A stretch of DNA of 16,578 bases, from contig NZER01000093.1 in NCBI GenBank assembly GCA_002690445.1, positions 1 to 16,578 of the forward strand. Direction: 5' to 3'. The position numbers and the translations under genes were made by a program. Below the pieces are notes generated by a model. That model saw nothing but the letters and a program-made list of their open reading frames with translations. It ran no database searches and was not told the origin of the DNA. This document shows, one piece after another, positions 6,417 to 14,942 of this stretch; position 1 is the first letter of the stretch, and the number at the start of each line of letters is the position of its first letter. This stretch comes from Candidatus Pacearchaeota archaeon (GTDB taxonomy: Archaea; Nanoarchaeota; Nanoarchaeia; Pacearchaeales; GW2011-AR1).

Positions 6417-7164
6417 AGAAGGATTATTAGGAAGAGAAAAAGAAGTTATGAAAATATTAAATCTACTATCAGAGCAGAACCTAGATTTTATTGTCGTTGG
6501 GGGTTATGCTATTTCAACTTACAAAAAAAGATTTTCAGTTGATTTAGATATAGTAATTCAAGAAAGAGATTTAAAAAAATTTGAAGATTTATTAATTAAA
6601 AAAGGATACGCATTAAGCTATAACAAAAAAGTTGAATTATTATATGGAGAAAAATTCAAACGGTTTGAAAAGAAAATGAAAGGTTTGGCAGTAGATGTAG
6701 ATTTTTTAATTAATGGTTTAGTATCAAGAACAACAGACTCCACATGGAGTTTTGATTACATTAAGAAAAACTCTGAAAAAAGAAAACTAGATAATTCAGA
6801 GTTTTTAACACCGAAGAGAGAGTTAATCGTAGCAATGAAGTTTCATTCAGGAAGATTATCAGATATTAGAGATATAGTTGCACTAATGCCCTGCAGTAAA
6901 GAAGAATTGAAAGAACACTTATTAAAAGGGAATATTGAAAAATTAAAAAGCTCAATGAAGAGGCAATTAGAGTTCTTACAAAAACCTCAATTTGATGATA
7001 GTTTTAAAGGTATTTTTGGAATCCATATGTACAGAGAGAAAAATGTCAAAGATGCTATAGGATTAATAAAGGGTTTATTAGCAACGCAAGAAACAAAAAT
7101 ACCAAACTCTATGTTTGGCTTTTTAAAAAGAAAAACAAAAAGTTTTACAAGAAAGCAATCCTAG
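6403..7164 (+). CDS. AbiEii/MenT-like nucleotidyltransferase, probable toxin
   Basis: 253 residues. The nucleotidyltransferase signature is clear: VVGGYAIS (31-38) followed by SVDLDIVI with Asp 47 and Asp 49, and a third acidic site AVDVDF (97-101). Further on are AMKFHSGR (144-151) and DIRDIVAL (154-161), typical of the AbiEii/DUF1814 branch. Related toxins transfer nucleotides to tRNA acceptor ends or other targets; the substrate here is unknown. The start overlaps the upstream regulator by 14 bases; an alternative ATG at 6448 would remove the overlap but is not needed. Together the two genes form a probable type IV toxin-antitoxin or phage-defence module. Confidence 0.8.
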   Translation: MLNSREGLLGREKEVMKILNLLSEQNLDFIVVGGYAISTYKKRFSVDLDIVIQERDLKKFEDLLIKKGYALSYNKKVELLYGEKFKRFEKKMKGLAVDVDFLINGLVSRTTDSTWSFDYIKKNSEKRKLDNSEFLTPKRELIVAMKFHSGRLSDIRDIVALMPCSKEELKEHLLKGNIEKLKSSMKRQLEFLQKPQFDDSFKGIFGIHMYREKNVKDAIGLIKGLLATQETKIPNSMFGFLKRKTKSFTRKQS

Positions 7165-7223
7165 AATAAAAATGTCTTCTACACCATACAAATTCTTAAA
7201 AACATAAATCTAATTATATTTCA

Positions 7224-8198
7224 ATGGCAACAACGCTTGATGAAAGAATAAAAAGGAAACTCGACCCTACTTTTAAATTTTTTATTAATAGAAAAGGAAG
7301 CATAAAAAATAGAATGAAATTTCTTTTAGAAGGAGAAAGAATGAAAAATGAATATCTCGGAGAGTGTTTAGATTATGTAAGATGGGGTTCTCCAACAGAT
7401 GTAATGTATGATTTAGGAACAACTGGTTTAATAGAATTTATTCAGCACTGGATGGATCTAAATAAAGATAATTTAATTTGGACAGATGAAGAACTTCCAG
7501 AGCAATTCAGATTGCCTCATATCAGGTATGACAGATGTCCAAGAAACCCAAAGCATGCAACTAATAAAAAAATAACTGACACAGCAGGAAGAACAAGATG
7601 CGCTCACACAACTGAAGAAAGACTAAGGCCAAGTTTTATTTATGAAAGCTCAACATCCATAGATAGACCTTCTCAAACAACCCACAAACTTATTGGTGAA
7701 AACAACCCACATCACCATGCTCCAAAAAATCCAACAGATTGGACAGATGAAACTAAAGACCAAGCTGAATTATGGAATACAGAACCACAGTCAGTTCCAG
7801 TAAAAGATGTCTGCTATGCAATCTTGCACGAACCAGATAGCTTTGTTCTCCCTCTTGAAACAGTTTTAGATAGGTTAAACTTAGGACCAAGATACATAGA
7901 TGCTTTTTGTGGAAATCCAGATCCAAGTTTATTGAGGGGTTTCGGGTTTATTCCAGCAGCAGCCCCGTGCCAAAGATTAGATGAACTTGATGAATGGTCT
8001 AAATTTTCTGCAATGATTATCGGAATATGTCCCGGGCACGAACAAGAAAATAACAAAACAGTCCATCCTTTTGACGGCTGGAATCTGGCATGGTATGTCC
8101 AAAAATGGCACGAGCAAGTTCCAAATGGACAAGCACCAGTTCAAAACACTTCAGGAAAAAGAAATTACTTTAAATTTTTTAAAGGTGCCCTTGTATAA
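7224..8198 (+). CDS. Unrecognised 324-residue protein
   Basis: No family recognised. The protein is soluble by appearance, with no signal peptide or membrane helix. Possible metal ligands occur in CPRNPKH (C105, H111) and RCAH (C126, H128), with a His cluster at 163-165. Further Cys lie at 197, 229, 249 and 269. The start has a TATA-like TTCTTAAAAA (about 7193-7202) 26 bases upstream, so it is probably a leaderless single-gene transcript. It sits between a toxin-antitoxin pair and another orphan. Its codon use resembles the housekeeping genes more than the AT-rich AbiE pair. Confidence 0.7.
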   Translation: MATTLDERIKRKLDPTFKFFINRKGSIKNRMKFLLEGERMKNEYLGECLDYVRWGSPTDVMYDLGTTGLIEFIQHWMDLNKDNLIWTDEELPEQFRLPHIRYDRCPRNPKHATNKKITDTAGRTRCAHTTEERLRPSFIYESSTSIDRPSQTTHKLIGENNPHHHAPKNPTDWTDETKDQAELWNTEPQSVPVKDVCYAILHEPDSFVLPLETVLDRLNLGPRYIDAFCGNPDPSLLRGFGFIPAAAPCQRLDELDEWSKFSAMIIGICPGHEQENNKTVHPFDGWNLAWYVQKWHEQVPNGQAPVQNTSGKRNYFKFFKGALV

Positions 8199-8233
8199 TA
8201 CCTACTTAATCACACATTTATTTTTAAACCCTT

Positions 8234-8914
8234 TTAACACAGATCACTTAACAACATTACCCGTGAAATTACAAAAGATGATTTCGCAACATCCCAAGAT
8301 TCAAAGTTTCTCCCTTTGCAAAAATCATTTTCAATTACAATCTCCCCATTAGAATTCACAATTTTCTGAAGATTATTTTCATCAGTTATCCTAATATCAG
8401 GATCAAAATCAACTAATTCATAAACATTCCTAAGACTTTCTTCAGAAAATAATTCATGTTCTATTCTATCAACACCATCAGGTAACGGATATCTCATTGA
8501 CCATTTCCCCCCTTTTTTCATTATTCTCGGAGCAAGAATTTCTGGAGAGAGATATTCTAAAACATCTGAACCAATATTAAATGCAGCAGCCTTATCAATC
8601 CACGAATCTAAATTATGTCCATTTATAAAATGGCTTCCCAACATTTTCCATAACTCTATCCACCGCCCCCCGTCCCCCAGATGAAGCGCAAGACCTTTTT
8701 CTCCTTTTTGTAAATTAGGATAAGGAGGAACAGAAGCGCACACCCCAAAATCAGAGATATATCTCTTCAGGTTTTCTATTAAGACCTCGCCAAGTTCATC
8801 TCTTTTATCAAGGAAAAGAGCATCATAATCCTTATCTCTATTAGGCCAACAATAATTAACACCTTCATAAAAATGAGGATAACCAATCTCAAACAAAACA
8901 CCTTTTCTCTCCAT
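8234..8914 (-). CDS. Unrecognised 226-residue protein
   Basis: No family recognised. It has no membrane helix and is rich in Asp/Glu and Trp. Readable stretches include FEIGYPHFYEGVNYCWPN (9-26), LHLGDGGRWIELWKM (77-91) and DFDPDIRI. It is convergent with the 324-residue orphan, with a 35-base gap that carries T runs in both directions. TATA candidates lie at about 8936-8942 and 8946-8953; the second abuts the inverted repeat at 8950-8965. Confidence 0.65.
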   Translation of the reverse strand: MERKGVLFEIGYPHFYEGVNYCWPNRDKDYDALFLDKRDELGEVLIENLKRYISDFGVCASVPPYPNLQKGEKGLALHLGDGGRWIELWKMLGSHFINGHNLDSWIDKAAAFNIGSDVLEYLSPEILAPRIMKKGGKWSMRYPLPDGVDRIEHELFSEESLRNVYELVDFDPDIRITDENNLQKIVNSNGEIVIENDFCKGRNFESWDVAKSSFVISRVMLLSDLC

Positions 8915-8945
8915 TAATCCAAATCACTATGGATGTTTAAAAAAA

Positions 8946-8965
8946 TTTATATACTGAAAAGTATA
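8946..8965 (-). promoter_or_regulatory. TATA box with adjacent inverted repeat
   Basis: TATATAAA (8946-8953, read on the minus strand) overlaps the inverted repeat TATACT-GAAA-AGTATA (8950-8965). A short palindrome against a TATA box is a plausible operator for the 226-residue gene. It is short and AT-rich, so chance is not excluded. Confidence 0.4.
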
Positions 8966-9000
8966 CATCCAACTATCTAAAACACCAAATAAAAATAAAA

Positions 9001-9396
9001 TCAAAATAAAAGAATCTTAGCACCCCAGACAATAAGAATTATCCAGATTACTATATACAGCCACGATTTTTTAACAAGCGACTTGTCTTTTAATAAATTT
9101 TCAGCCAGCTCAATTATCTCATTTTTATAAGCAGCTGCCCCCGCCCCCATTAAAAGCGCCACAAACAGCGTCACCGCCAAAATCTGCACAATTGTCAACC
9201 CGCTCTGCAGCAGATAATACAAAACGACCGCAGCTAAACCCAGCGAAACTGCCATTGCCAGATGAGCATGAGCCCAAACTTTCTTAATTACTTTTGTGTT
9301 CCACGCATTAGGATTCACAAGAATAACAATCAGCTTAATAGCAACAAACATCACCAAAATCAAGGCCATCCACTCAATTGCTGTAAATACCATCAC
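9001..9396 (-). CDS. Four-helix membrane protein, unknown function
   Basis: 131 residues with four hydrophobic segments (about 4-27, 41-63, 67-88, 110-130) and little else. The WAHAHLAMAVS segment in helix 2 has two His. The start ATG overlaps the stop of the DUF1003 gene by four bases (9393-9396), so the two are translated together and may form one membrane complex. No named family is recognised. Confidence 0.75.
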   Translation of the reverse strand: MMVFTAIEWMALILVMFVAIKLIVILVNPNAWNTKVIKKVWAHAHLAMAVSLGLAAVVLYYLLQSGLTIVQILAVTLFVALLMGAGAAAYKNEIIELAENLLKDKSLVKKSWLYIVIWIILIVWGAKILLF

Positions 9397-9782
9397 CTTT
9401 TTTTCATCAACCCCCTTTCAATTTTATTCAATTTCCTTATAATTTCCCCAATACCTTTCTCAGAGTTCCTATTAATAGCATAATCATAATCTGCCTTTGC
9501 TCTGTCCTTCTGACTCTGCCTGTTCTGACTCATCAAAATTATCGGCGCCTGAATCGCAGCAAGACAGCTTAAAACAAGATTCAGCAAAATAAAAGGATAA
9601 GGATCCCACGTATTAATCCACGCATAGACATTCACCATCATCCATAAACCAAGAAAAAGAAAAAAACCCAGAATAAAAGTCCAGCTCCCTGCCCACCTCG
9701 ACAGCCCATCAGCTGCCTTTTGCCCCAATGTCCGCGGCCCGTGGATGATTTTATAAACAGTCCCATTCACCTTATTTTTCAT
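9393..9782 (-). CDS. DUF1003-family membrane protein
   Basis: 129 residues. Two membrane helices (about 35-56 and 61-83) frame the hallmark DPYPFILLNL (60-69), followed by MSQNRQ (84-89) and a basic/acidic C-terminal helix with KADYDYAINRNSE. This is the DUF1003 pattern; some relatives lie near ion transporters, but no biochemical role is established. The ATG has TTATTTAAAG (about 9803-9812, minus) about 25 bases upstream. It is first in a two-gene operon with the four-helix membrane protein. Confidence 0.88.
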   Translation of the reverse strand: MKNKVNGTVYKIIHGPRTLGQKAADGLSRWAGSWTFILGFFLFLGLWMMVNVYAWINTWDPYPFILLNLVLSCLAAIQAPIILMSQNRQSQKDRAKADYDYAINRNSEKGIGEIIRKLNKIERGLMKKR

Positions 9783-9834
9783 ACAACATAAAGCAAAACT
9801 CTCTTTAAATAATTAATGTCTGATTAAGGTTACT

Positions 9835-10383
9835 TTATGATTTAAGACCTTCCTCATCTCTTTTTTTAAATTCACATATTCTTTGTTTTAAAGCAGCTAA
9901 TTGTACATCATAATTTTCAGAAACAATAATCTCATAAATACTCAGTTCACTCAAAGCTTGAAAAGATTCAGATTCTCCAGCAAACTCTCTAAGACCCAAA
10001 TCCCATACCTCCCTAAATCTCCCTGCATAACTTTCTTCAAACCCCCTGCCTAAATCTCTCTTCTTAACCCAAATAGGAAAAGCTTCAACACCCCTTATCT
10101 CTCTTTTCTCATTCTTGCTCAAATCATTGCAAAAATCCTTAATAACCAATCCAAATTGCGCTACATCAAAATCAGAAAGCCCTGTTCGCATCATAGCATA
10201 TTTCATCTCGCAAACCTCATCATACCTTTTACCGCAAACTTCCTCGATTATGCCACGGTGAGGGTGACGATGACTAATAGGCTGTTCCAATACCTCCGAG
10301 TTCCTCTGCTTAAGAGTTAATATTTCTTCAAATGGACAATACGTGCATCCTTCGCATCTTTCAATCAAGTCTCCATTTATCAT
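9835..10383 (-). CDS. Cys-rich N-terminus protein, unknown function
   Basis: 182 residues from the ATG at 10383. I prefer this start to an upstream GTG at 10395 because TTTATAAA (10405-10412) lies 25 bases before it and a GGTGG lies just upstream. Early in the protein is CEGCTYC (CxxCxxC), then HRHPH and two further Cys in EVCGKRYDEVCEMKY. This could bind a metal ion or an iron-sulphur cluster. The rest is charged and mostly helical. No family is recognised. It is the last gene before the leuS 3'-end repeat. Confidence 0.65.
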   Translation of the reverse strand: MINGDLIERCEGCTYCPFEEILTLKQRNSEVLEQPISHRHPHRGIIEEVCGKRYDEVCEMKYAMMRTGLSDFDVAQFGLVIKDFCNDLSKNEKREIRGVEAFPIWVKKRDLGRGFEESYAGRFREVWDLGLREFAGESESFQALSELSIYEIIVSENYDVQLAALKQRICEFKKRDEEGLKS

Positions 10384-10445
10384 ACAAAACACCACCTACA
10401 GAACTTTATAAATCTTATGTCTGTTATTATTCTTAAGAAGTAACA

Positions 10446-10514
10446 CTATTCAACATAAATCCCCGGCCGCCCCGGCTTCACCTTCTTGCTCCACCATGCA
10501 TTAATAGAACCCAT
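10446..10514 (-). pseudogene. Detached copy of the leuS 3' end
   Basis: The frame ends [14 protein letters not shown] and a TAG (10446-10448). The intact leuS ends [14 protein letters not shown] and TGA. The DNA is identical over 33 bases and the last two codons are conservative, so this is a true copy of the gene end. A short open frame from ATG 10514 (22 aa) contains it, but it is more likely a leftover than a gene. Confidence 0.7.
10455..10492. repeat. Direct repeat copy A (leuS 3' end)
   Basis: 37 of 38 bases match 11885-11922, with a perfect 33-base run (10455-10487). The copies are 1430 bp apart in the same orientation and flank an orphan gene plus a VapBC-like pair. Confidence 0.9.
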
Positions 10515-10555
10515 CTAATATTTGATATGTTATTAATTGTTTGATTAAATTTAGG

Positions 10556-11134
10556 TTAAACCGACAAGTTGACTGCAATTTCTTCTAATCTTTTTAATTT
10601 AAGTTTTGCAATCATAGCTCCACACTGCGCTTGTCTATTAACCTCCCTTCCTAAATATTCCGCCCTCTTAAAAGGAGAAGGAAGTCCCTTCCATAATTTA
10701 GAAGTTCTTCTAAATGTTCTGTAATTTGTATCTCTTAAAAAAGCACCCGGAAGTACACCAAAATTTGGTTTTCCTTTTACAATTGGCCCTAAAAGAGCTC
10801 TCTCTATCACCTTGGACTCGTCATTAATCATAATTGTTATCAAATCAGTTTCATTTGCTAATTCCTCTATTGCTTCTCCATGACTCTCAGCAATTTTCAT
10901 ATTTATCTGTGCTAAATTTATTCTTCTGATTTTCTGACCATTCATTCCTCCAAAATAATCATCTGCTCCTTCTCGTACTTCAAAAACAGAAGAATAAGCA
11001 GCAAGATCATTGAATTCAAAATTATCAAATTTTCTATTCTCTTCTAGAATAGGAACTTCCCTGTTTCTTCTACCAAACATCGGAAAAATATTCCCATAAT
11101 CTACAATAAAAACATAACCTTCAACATTTCTCAT
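10556..11134 (-). CDS. Unrecognised protein in the leuS-end cassette
   Basis: 192 residues from the ATG at 11134. An upstream in-frame TTG (11143) is possible, but a weak TATA-like TTTTTAATG (about 11155-11163) is 25 bases from the ATG. Readable stretches are YVFIVDYGNIFPMFG, EGADDYFGGMNGQK and a basic C-terminal helix. No family is recognised. It lies between the two leuS-end repeats, beside a VapBC-like pair, and is AT-rich, so it is probably cargo of the same acquired segment. Confidence 0.65.
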   Translation of the reverse strand: MRNVEGYVFIVDYGNIFPMFGRRNREVPILEENRKFDNFEFNDLAAYSSVFEVREGADDYFGGMNGQKIRRINLAQINMKIAESHGEAIEELANETDLITIMINDESKVIERALLGPIVKGKPNFGVLPGAFLRDTNYRTFRRTSKLWKGLPSPFKRAEYLGREVNRQAQCGAMIAKLKLKRLEEIAVNLSV

Positions 11135-11199
11135 TTTTTTCAAAGAAGTCTGCCATTAAAAAGAATTTCTATCCTAGAGAATATGTTTTGCATTATCCA

Positions 11200-11583
11200 T
11201 TATTTTATCAAAACCGCTTCCTTCACATTTCTAAAATGTTCGTCTCCTGTAACTATTTTAGCTCTTAGTTTTCTTGCACATAACAGCAAAATAGAATCAA
11301 CCAACCCAAAATTCTTTATTTCTTTATTCATCTTTGCATGCAACAATCCTGCTTCTTTTGAAAATTCTGAATCTAATTGGATAATCTTAGAATTTGAGAT
11401 AATAGCATTATAAGCAACATCTACATCTTGATCCATCCTCTTTACTCTACTGATAACCTCTGATACAATTAAACTTAAAGTATAAAATTCATTATCCCCC
11501 TTTAAAATCTTTTTCACTGTCTCCCCCATCATAGTACCATCTAAATATTCTATCCAAGCATAAGAATCTACAACAAATTTCAT
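11200..11583 (-). CDS. PIN-domain ribonuclease, VapC-like toxin
   Basis: 127 residues. The PIN acidic residues are in place: D6 (VVDSYAW), E42 (SEV), D96 (GLVDSILL) and D114 (TGDEHF). VapC toxins cut RNA, often initiator tRNA or rRNA, using a metal held by these acids. The start overlaps the antitoxin stop as ATGA (11580-11583). It forms a toxin-antitoxin pair with the AbrB-type protein. Confidence 0.88.
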   Translation of the reverse strand: MKFVVDSYAWIEYLDGTMMGETVKKILKGDNEFYTLSLIVSEVISRVKRMDQDVDVAYNAIISNSKIIQLDSEFSKEAGLLHAKMNKEIKNFGLVDSILLLCARKLRAKIVTGDEHFRNVKEAVLIK

Positions 11584-11783
11584 TCTTCCAGTTGACCCTT
11601 TAACCTATCCTGTTCTGTAAAAGGGCCTACTCCTTTAAGTGCTCCAAAAAAATCTTTCTTTATTTTGCCTACTTCAATTTCAACTAATTGATTTTCAGTT
11701 AATGATTCCCCCCTAACAACTTCTTTTGGGATAGTTACAACTAAAGACCCTCCTATAGTCCTTGTTCTTGCTAATGATTTCAT
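11580..11783 (-). CDS. AbrB/SpoVT-type antitoxin, VapB-like
   Basis: 67 residues. The N-terminal swapped-hairpin motif is clear: TRTIGGSLVVTIPKEVV. The acidic C-terminal tail (FTEQDRLKGQLEE) would wrap the toxin. The genes overlap by four bases, so both are made in step, and VapB proteins normally repress their own promoter. ATTAAATATA (11801-11810, minus) is the likely TATA box, about 23-25 bases upstream. Confidence 0.85.
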   Translation of the reverse strand: MKSLARTRTIGGSLVVTIPKEVVRGESLTENQLVEIEVGKIKKDFFGALKGVGPFTEQDRLKGQLEE

Positions 11784-11875
11784 TTTATCTATAAAAGTTA
11801 TATATTTAATTATATAAAATATAAGAGGATGTTATATTTAAATCTTTCTATTGAAATTTAAAATCTATATTCTCT

Positions 11876-14863
11876 TCACTCTAGATAAATCCCCGGCCGC
11901 CCCGGCTTCACCTTCTTACTCCGCCCTTCCGGGTCATACTTATTCTGATCAGTCACAGCAAACAAATTAATCTCCTTAACACACCGATAAATATCCAATT
12001 CCTGCGGAAGCACATAAACATAAACCTTAACACCAGCCCCCACCCCAGCCAACTTCTTAATGTGCTCAATATCCGCCCTCAATTTCTCGATCATCCCATC
12101 TTGTTTTTCTAATTTTTCATCAATCTTCCCTTCATCAGCAGCAGGCCAACTGCTTATTGAAACAAAACCCTTCCCCCCAATCCCCTCCCAAAGCTCCTCA
12201 GCAATGTGCGGACAAAACGGCGACAACAGCTTCAAAAAATTCTCTAAATCTTTCTTCGCAATTTCCCCCTTACTAATCACCTCAAACAAACTTCTCAGTT
12301 TAATCACAGCCAAATTATAATTCATCACCTCAATATTCCCAGTAATCTCCTTAATTGTCTTATTAATCTTACTCTCAACTTTCTTAGATGACTTTCCAAT
12401 CTTAACATTATTAAAATAAGCCCAGATTTTCTTAATAAATTTCAAACTTCCCTGAATCCCATTATCACTCCAATCTCTTGGTTTATCTGGAGCAGCCAAA
12501 GAAAGCAAAAAAAATCTCGCAGTGTCCATCCCGTATTTTTTAGAAACATCATCTGGATTAACCACATTACCTTTTGACTTAGACATCTTCTCGCCGTCTG
12601 GACCGTGCAGCATCCCCTGATTAAATAATCTCGTAAACGGCTCATCGCATTTCAAAAATCCCAAATCCCGCAAAGCCTTAGTAAAAAATCTCGCATAAAT
12701 AAGATGCATGCACGCGTGCTCAACACCGCCAATATACTGGTCCACAGGCATCCAGTACCCAATCTTTTTTTTGTCAAATGCCTGCTTATTATTCTGGTTG
12801 TCGCAGTATCTTAAAAAATACCAACTGCTGTCAAAAAAAGTATCCATCGTATCTGTCTCTCTCCGCCCCGCCTTCCCGCACTTCGGACACTTAGCTTTAA
12901 CCCAGCTCTCTGCACTTTCAAGCGGATTGCCCCGGCCAAACTTAACTTTCTCAGGAAGCTCAACAGGCAGATCTTTCTCAGGGACAGCAACAGCACCGCA
13001 ATCATCGCAGTAAATAACCGGAATCGGCGTCCCCCAATATCTCTGCCTCGAAATCAGCCAGTCCCGCAGTTTAAAATTAACAGCCCCCTTGCAAAGTTTT
13101 TTCTTTGCTAAATATTTTGTAATCTCCCCAATTGCCTTCTTGCTTTCCATCCTGCTAAACTTTCCAGAGTTCATTAACTTCCCCTCACCAGTCCACGCCC
13201 CCGCCCCCGCCTTCCCAGAAATAACCTGCTTAATTTCAATCCCATATTTCTTAGCAAAATCAAAATCCCTCTGGTCATGAGCAGGAACAGCCATCACCAT
13301 CCCGCATCCATAATCTGCCACAACAAAATTCCCAGCATAAACCGGCACCTTCTCCCCATTAATCGGATTAACTGCATAAGCCCCAGTAAAAACACCCTCC
13401 TTTTCCATAACATCCAGCTCTTTTTCAGAAACAGACTTCAACTTTTTCAAAAACTTCTCAACGTCCTTCTTTTGCTCCTCACTCACAAGCTCCATAAGTT
13501 TAGGATGCTGCGCAGAAACAACCATAAATGTCACCCCATAAATTGTATCTGGCCGAGTTGTGAAAATCTTCCATACACCAGAAACTTCACTTAACAACTC
13601 TGAAAATTCTTCAGTTCCCATATCTCCCTTGCAAAAATGCCCATACCCTTTTCCTAGGTGAATTAACTTTCCATCAAGTTCTTTTTGATGCTCATAAGCA
13701 CTTGGAATATGAGAATCAATATCATCGTCTGCTGTAAAAATTATAATTTCTCCAATATTATTTTTTATATCTAAATCTGTCTCTGAACCATAAAAATTAC
13801 CCAAGACTTTCCTACTTTCATGACCTGCCTTCCCAGGAGAAACTAAGATTAATTTTTTAATTTTATTTTTAGTTTCTCCTAACCACTTAACTAAAAAAGC
13901 TCCTCCAGCAGAATGACCAATTAAAACAGTGTTTTTATTAACTGTTAATTTATCCATAACTGCTTTCCATTCTTCATATTTGGGTGCCCACGGTGTTGGC
14001 ATCGTCGGAGAAGTAGTTTTTATCTTCTTTTTCTCAAGCTCTTTTTTTAACCACGGAATCCAGTGTTTTAAATTTTCTGAGACATAATCTTTTTCTTTTG
14101 TTCTGTCCTTAGATGGAGAACCATGGATAATTATGCAATTTAAATTTTGAGATTCAACCTCAAAATCAATCTCAGTCCCACAACTTTTCCCAATCCAATT
14201 TTTCTGCATTGCCTTAACCCTGTCCGGCCATTCCAAATCATCAAGCATATCCAAAAGCTCATCCGCATATTTAGTCGTCTTAATAAACCACTGCTCCAAA
14301 TGCTTAATCTCAACATCTGTATCTTCATGCCTCCAGCACTTCCCGTCATGAACCTGCTCATTCGCCAAAACCGTCCTGCACTTCGGACACCAATTAACAG
14401 GCGCCTTTTTCCTGTAAACTAATTTCTTTTCTAAAAACTTCAAAAAAAACAACTGATTCCATTTATAATATTCAGGCTCCATTGTCGAAACAATCCTTGT
14501 CCAATCATAACTCAACCCCAGCTCCTTCATCTGACGGATATAATTTTTAATAGCATTTTCTGTAAAAGGTTTCGGGTGCTCCCCCGCTTTTATAGCTGCA
14601 TTTTCAGCAGGAAGCCCAAGCGCGTCAAAGCCCATTGGATAAAGAACATTAAACCCATTCATTCTCTTAAACCTTGCAAAAACATCACCAATAGTATAAT
14701 TCAAGGCATGACCCATATGCAGCCCAGAAGCAGACGGATACGGGAACATCTCCAGCACATAAAACTTCTTTCCCTTTCCCTCACCAGCCTCAAAAACCTT
14801 CCCCTTCTCCCAAGCAGCCTGCCACTTCTTCTCAATCTTCGCAAAGTTAATCTCCTTCGTCAT
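11876..14863 (-). CDS. leuS: Leucyl-tRNA synthetase with an inserted serine hydrolase domain
   Basis: 995 residues. It is a bacterial-type LeuRS: HMGH (49-52) as the HIGH motif, KMSKS (759-763), and a zinc module CPKC...CWRH (159-179). The editing domain (CP1) carries TTRPDT (435-440) and [12 protein letters not shown] (523-534). Residues about 238-428 are not LeuRS but an alpha/beta hydrolase inserted between EIDFEVE and [10 protein letters not shown]. Without it the length is about 805, near the family norm. The C-terminus (about 920-995) resembles archaeal LeuRS ([13 protein letters not shown], then [10 protein letters not shown]) more than the bacterial C-terminal domain. CCTTTTAAAAA (14885-14894, minus) is a TATA-like box 26 bases upstream of the ATG. 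Confidence 0.93.
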   Translation of the reverse strand: MTKEINFAKIEKKWQAAWEKGKVFEAGEGKGKKFYVLEMFPYPSASGLHMGHALNYTIGDVFARFKRMNGFNVLYPMGFDALGLPAENAAIKAGEHPKPFTENAIKNYIRQMKELGLSYDWTRIVSTMEPEYYKWNQLFFLKFLEKKLVYRKKAPVNWCPKCRTVLANEQVHDGKCWRHEDTDVEIKHLEQWFIKTTKYADELLDMLDDLEWPDRVKAMQKNWIGKSCGTEIDFEVESQNLNCIIIHGSPSKDRTKEKDYVSENLKHWIPWLKKELEKKKIKTTSPTMPTPWAPKYEEWKAVMDKLTVNKNTVLIGHSAGGAFLVKWLGETKNKIKKLILVSPGKAGHESRKVLGNFYGSETDLDIKNNIGEIIIFTADDDIDSHIPSAYEHQKELDGKLIHLGKGYGHFCKGDMGTEEFSELLSEVSGVWKIFTTRPDTIYGVTFMVVSAQHPKLMELVSEEQKKDVEKFLKKLKSVSEKELDVMEKEGVFTGAYAVNPINGEKVPVYAGNFVVADYGCGMVMAVPAHDQRDFDFAKKYGIEIKQVISGKAGAGAWTGEGKLMNSGKFSRMESKKAIGEITKYLAKKKLCKGAVNFKLRDWLISRQRYWGTPIPVIYCDDCGAVAVPEKDLPVELPEKVKFGRGNPLESAESWVKAKCPKCGKAGRRETDTMDTFFDSSWYFLRYCDNQNNKQAFDKKKIGYWMPVDQYIGGVEHACMHLIYARFFTKALRDLGFLKCDEPFTRLFNQGMLHGPDGEKMSKSKGNVVNPDDVSKKYGMDTARFFLLSLAAPDKPRDWSDNGIQGSLKFIKKIWAYFNNVKIGKSSKKVESKINKTIKEITGNIEVMNYNLAVIKLRSLFEVISKGEIAKKDLENFLKLLSPFCPHIAEELWEGIGGKGFVSISSWPAADEGKIDEKLEKQDGMIEKLRADIEHIKKLAGVGAGVKVYVYVLPQELDIYRCVKEINLFAVTDQNKYDPEGRSKKVKPGRPGIYLE
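11885..11922. repeat. Direct repeat copy B (leuS 3' end)
   Basis: Partner of 10455-10492. It lies within the last codons of the intact leuS. The mismatch is at 11918 (A) against 10488 (G). Confidence 0.9.
13580..14152 (-). other. RBBP9/YdeN-like serine hydrolase domain inside leuS
   Basis: Residues about 238-428 of LeuRS. The fold order is visible: CIIIHGSP (beta strand and oxyanion loop), [25 protein letters not shown], the nucleophile elbow GHSAGG (S318), LILVSP, then [12 protein letters not shown] with the likely acid (D379-D383), and GYGHF with the likely catalytic His (H409). This matches RBBP9/YdeN. Hand counts of two 120-base samples (13741-13860 and 13861-13980) give about 28-29% GC, against about 41% and 52% for LeuRS samples at 13441-13560 and 12841-12960. 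Confidence 0.88.
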
Positions 14864-14942
14864 TATATCAATAAAACTTGATTGTTTTTAAAAGGTACGT
14901 TTAAGCAGCTATTGGCAATGCCTTTTCAAATAAATATTCATC

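Noticed and set aside
10446..10514. 22-residue gene ending [10 protein letters not shown]
   Set aside because: The frame is explained as a detached leuS end; there is no RBS or convincing promoter at a fitting distance.
12708..13013. + strand open frames opposite leuS
   Set aside because: They are antisense shadows with low-complexity translations; leuS is certain on the minus strand.
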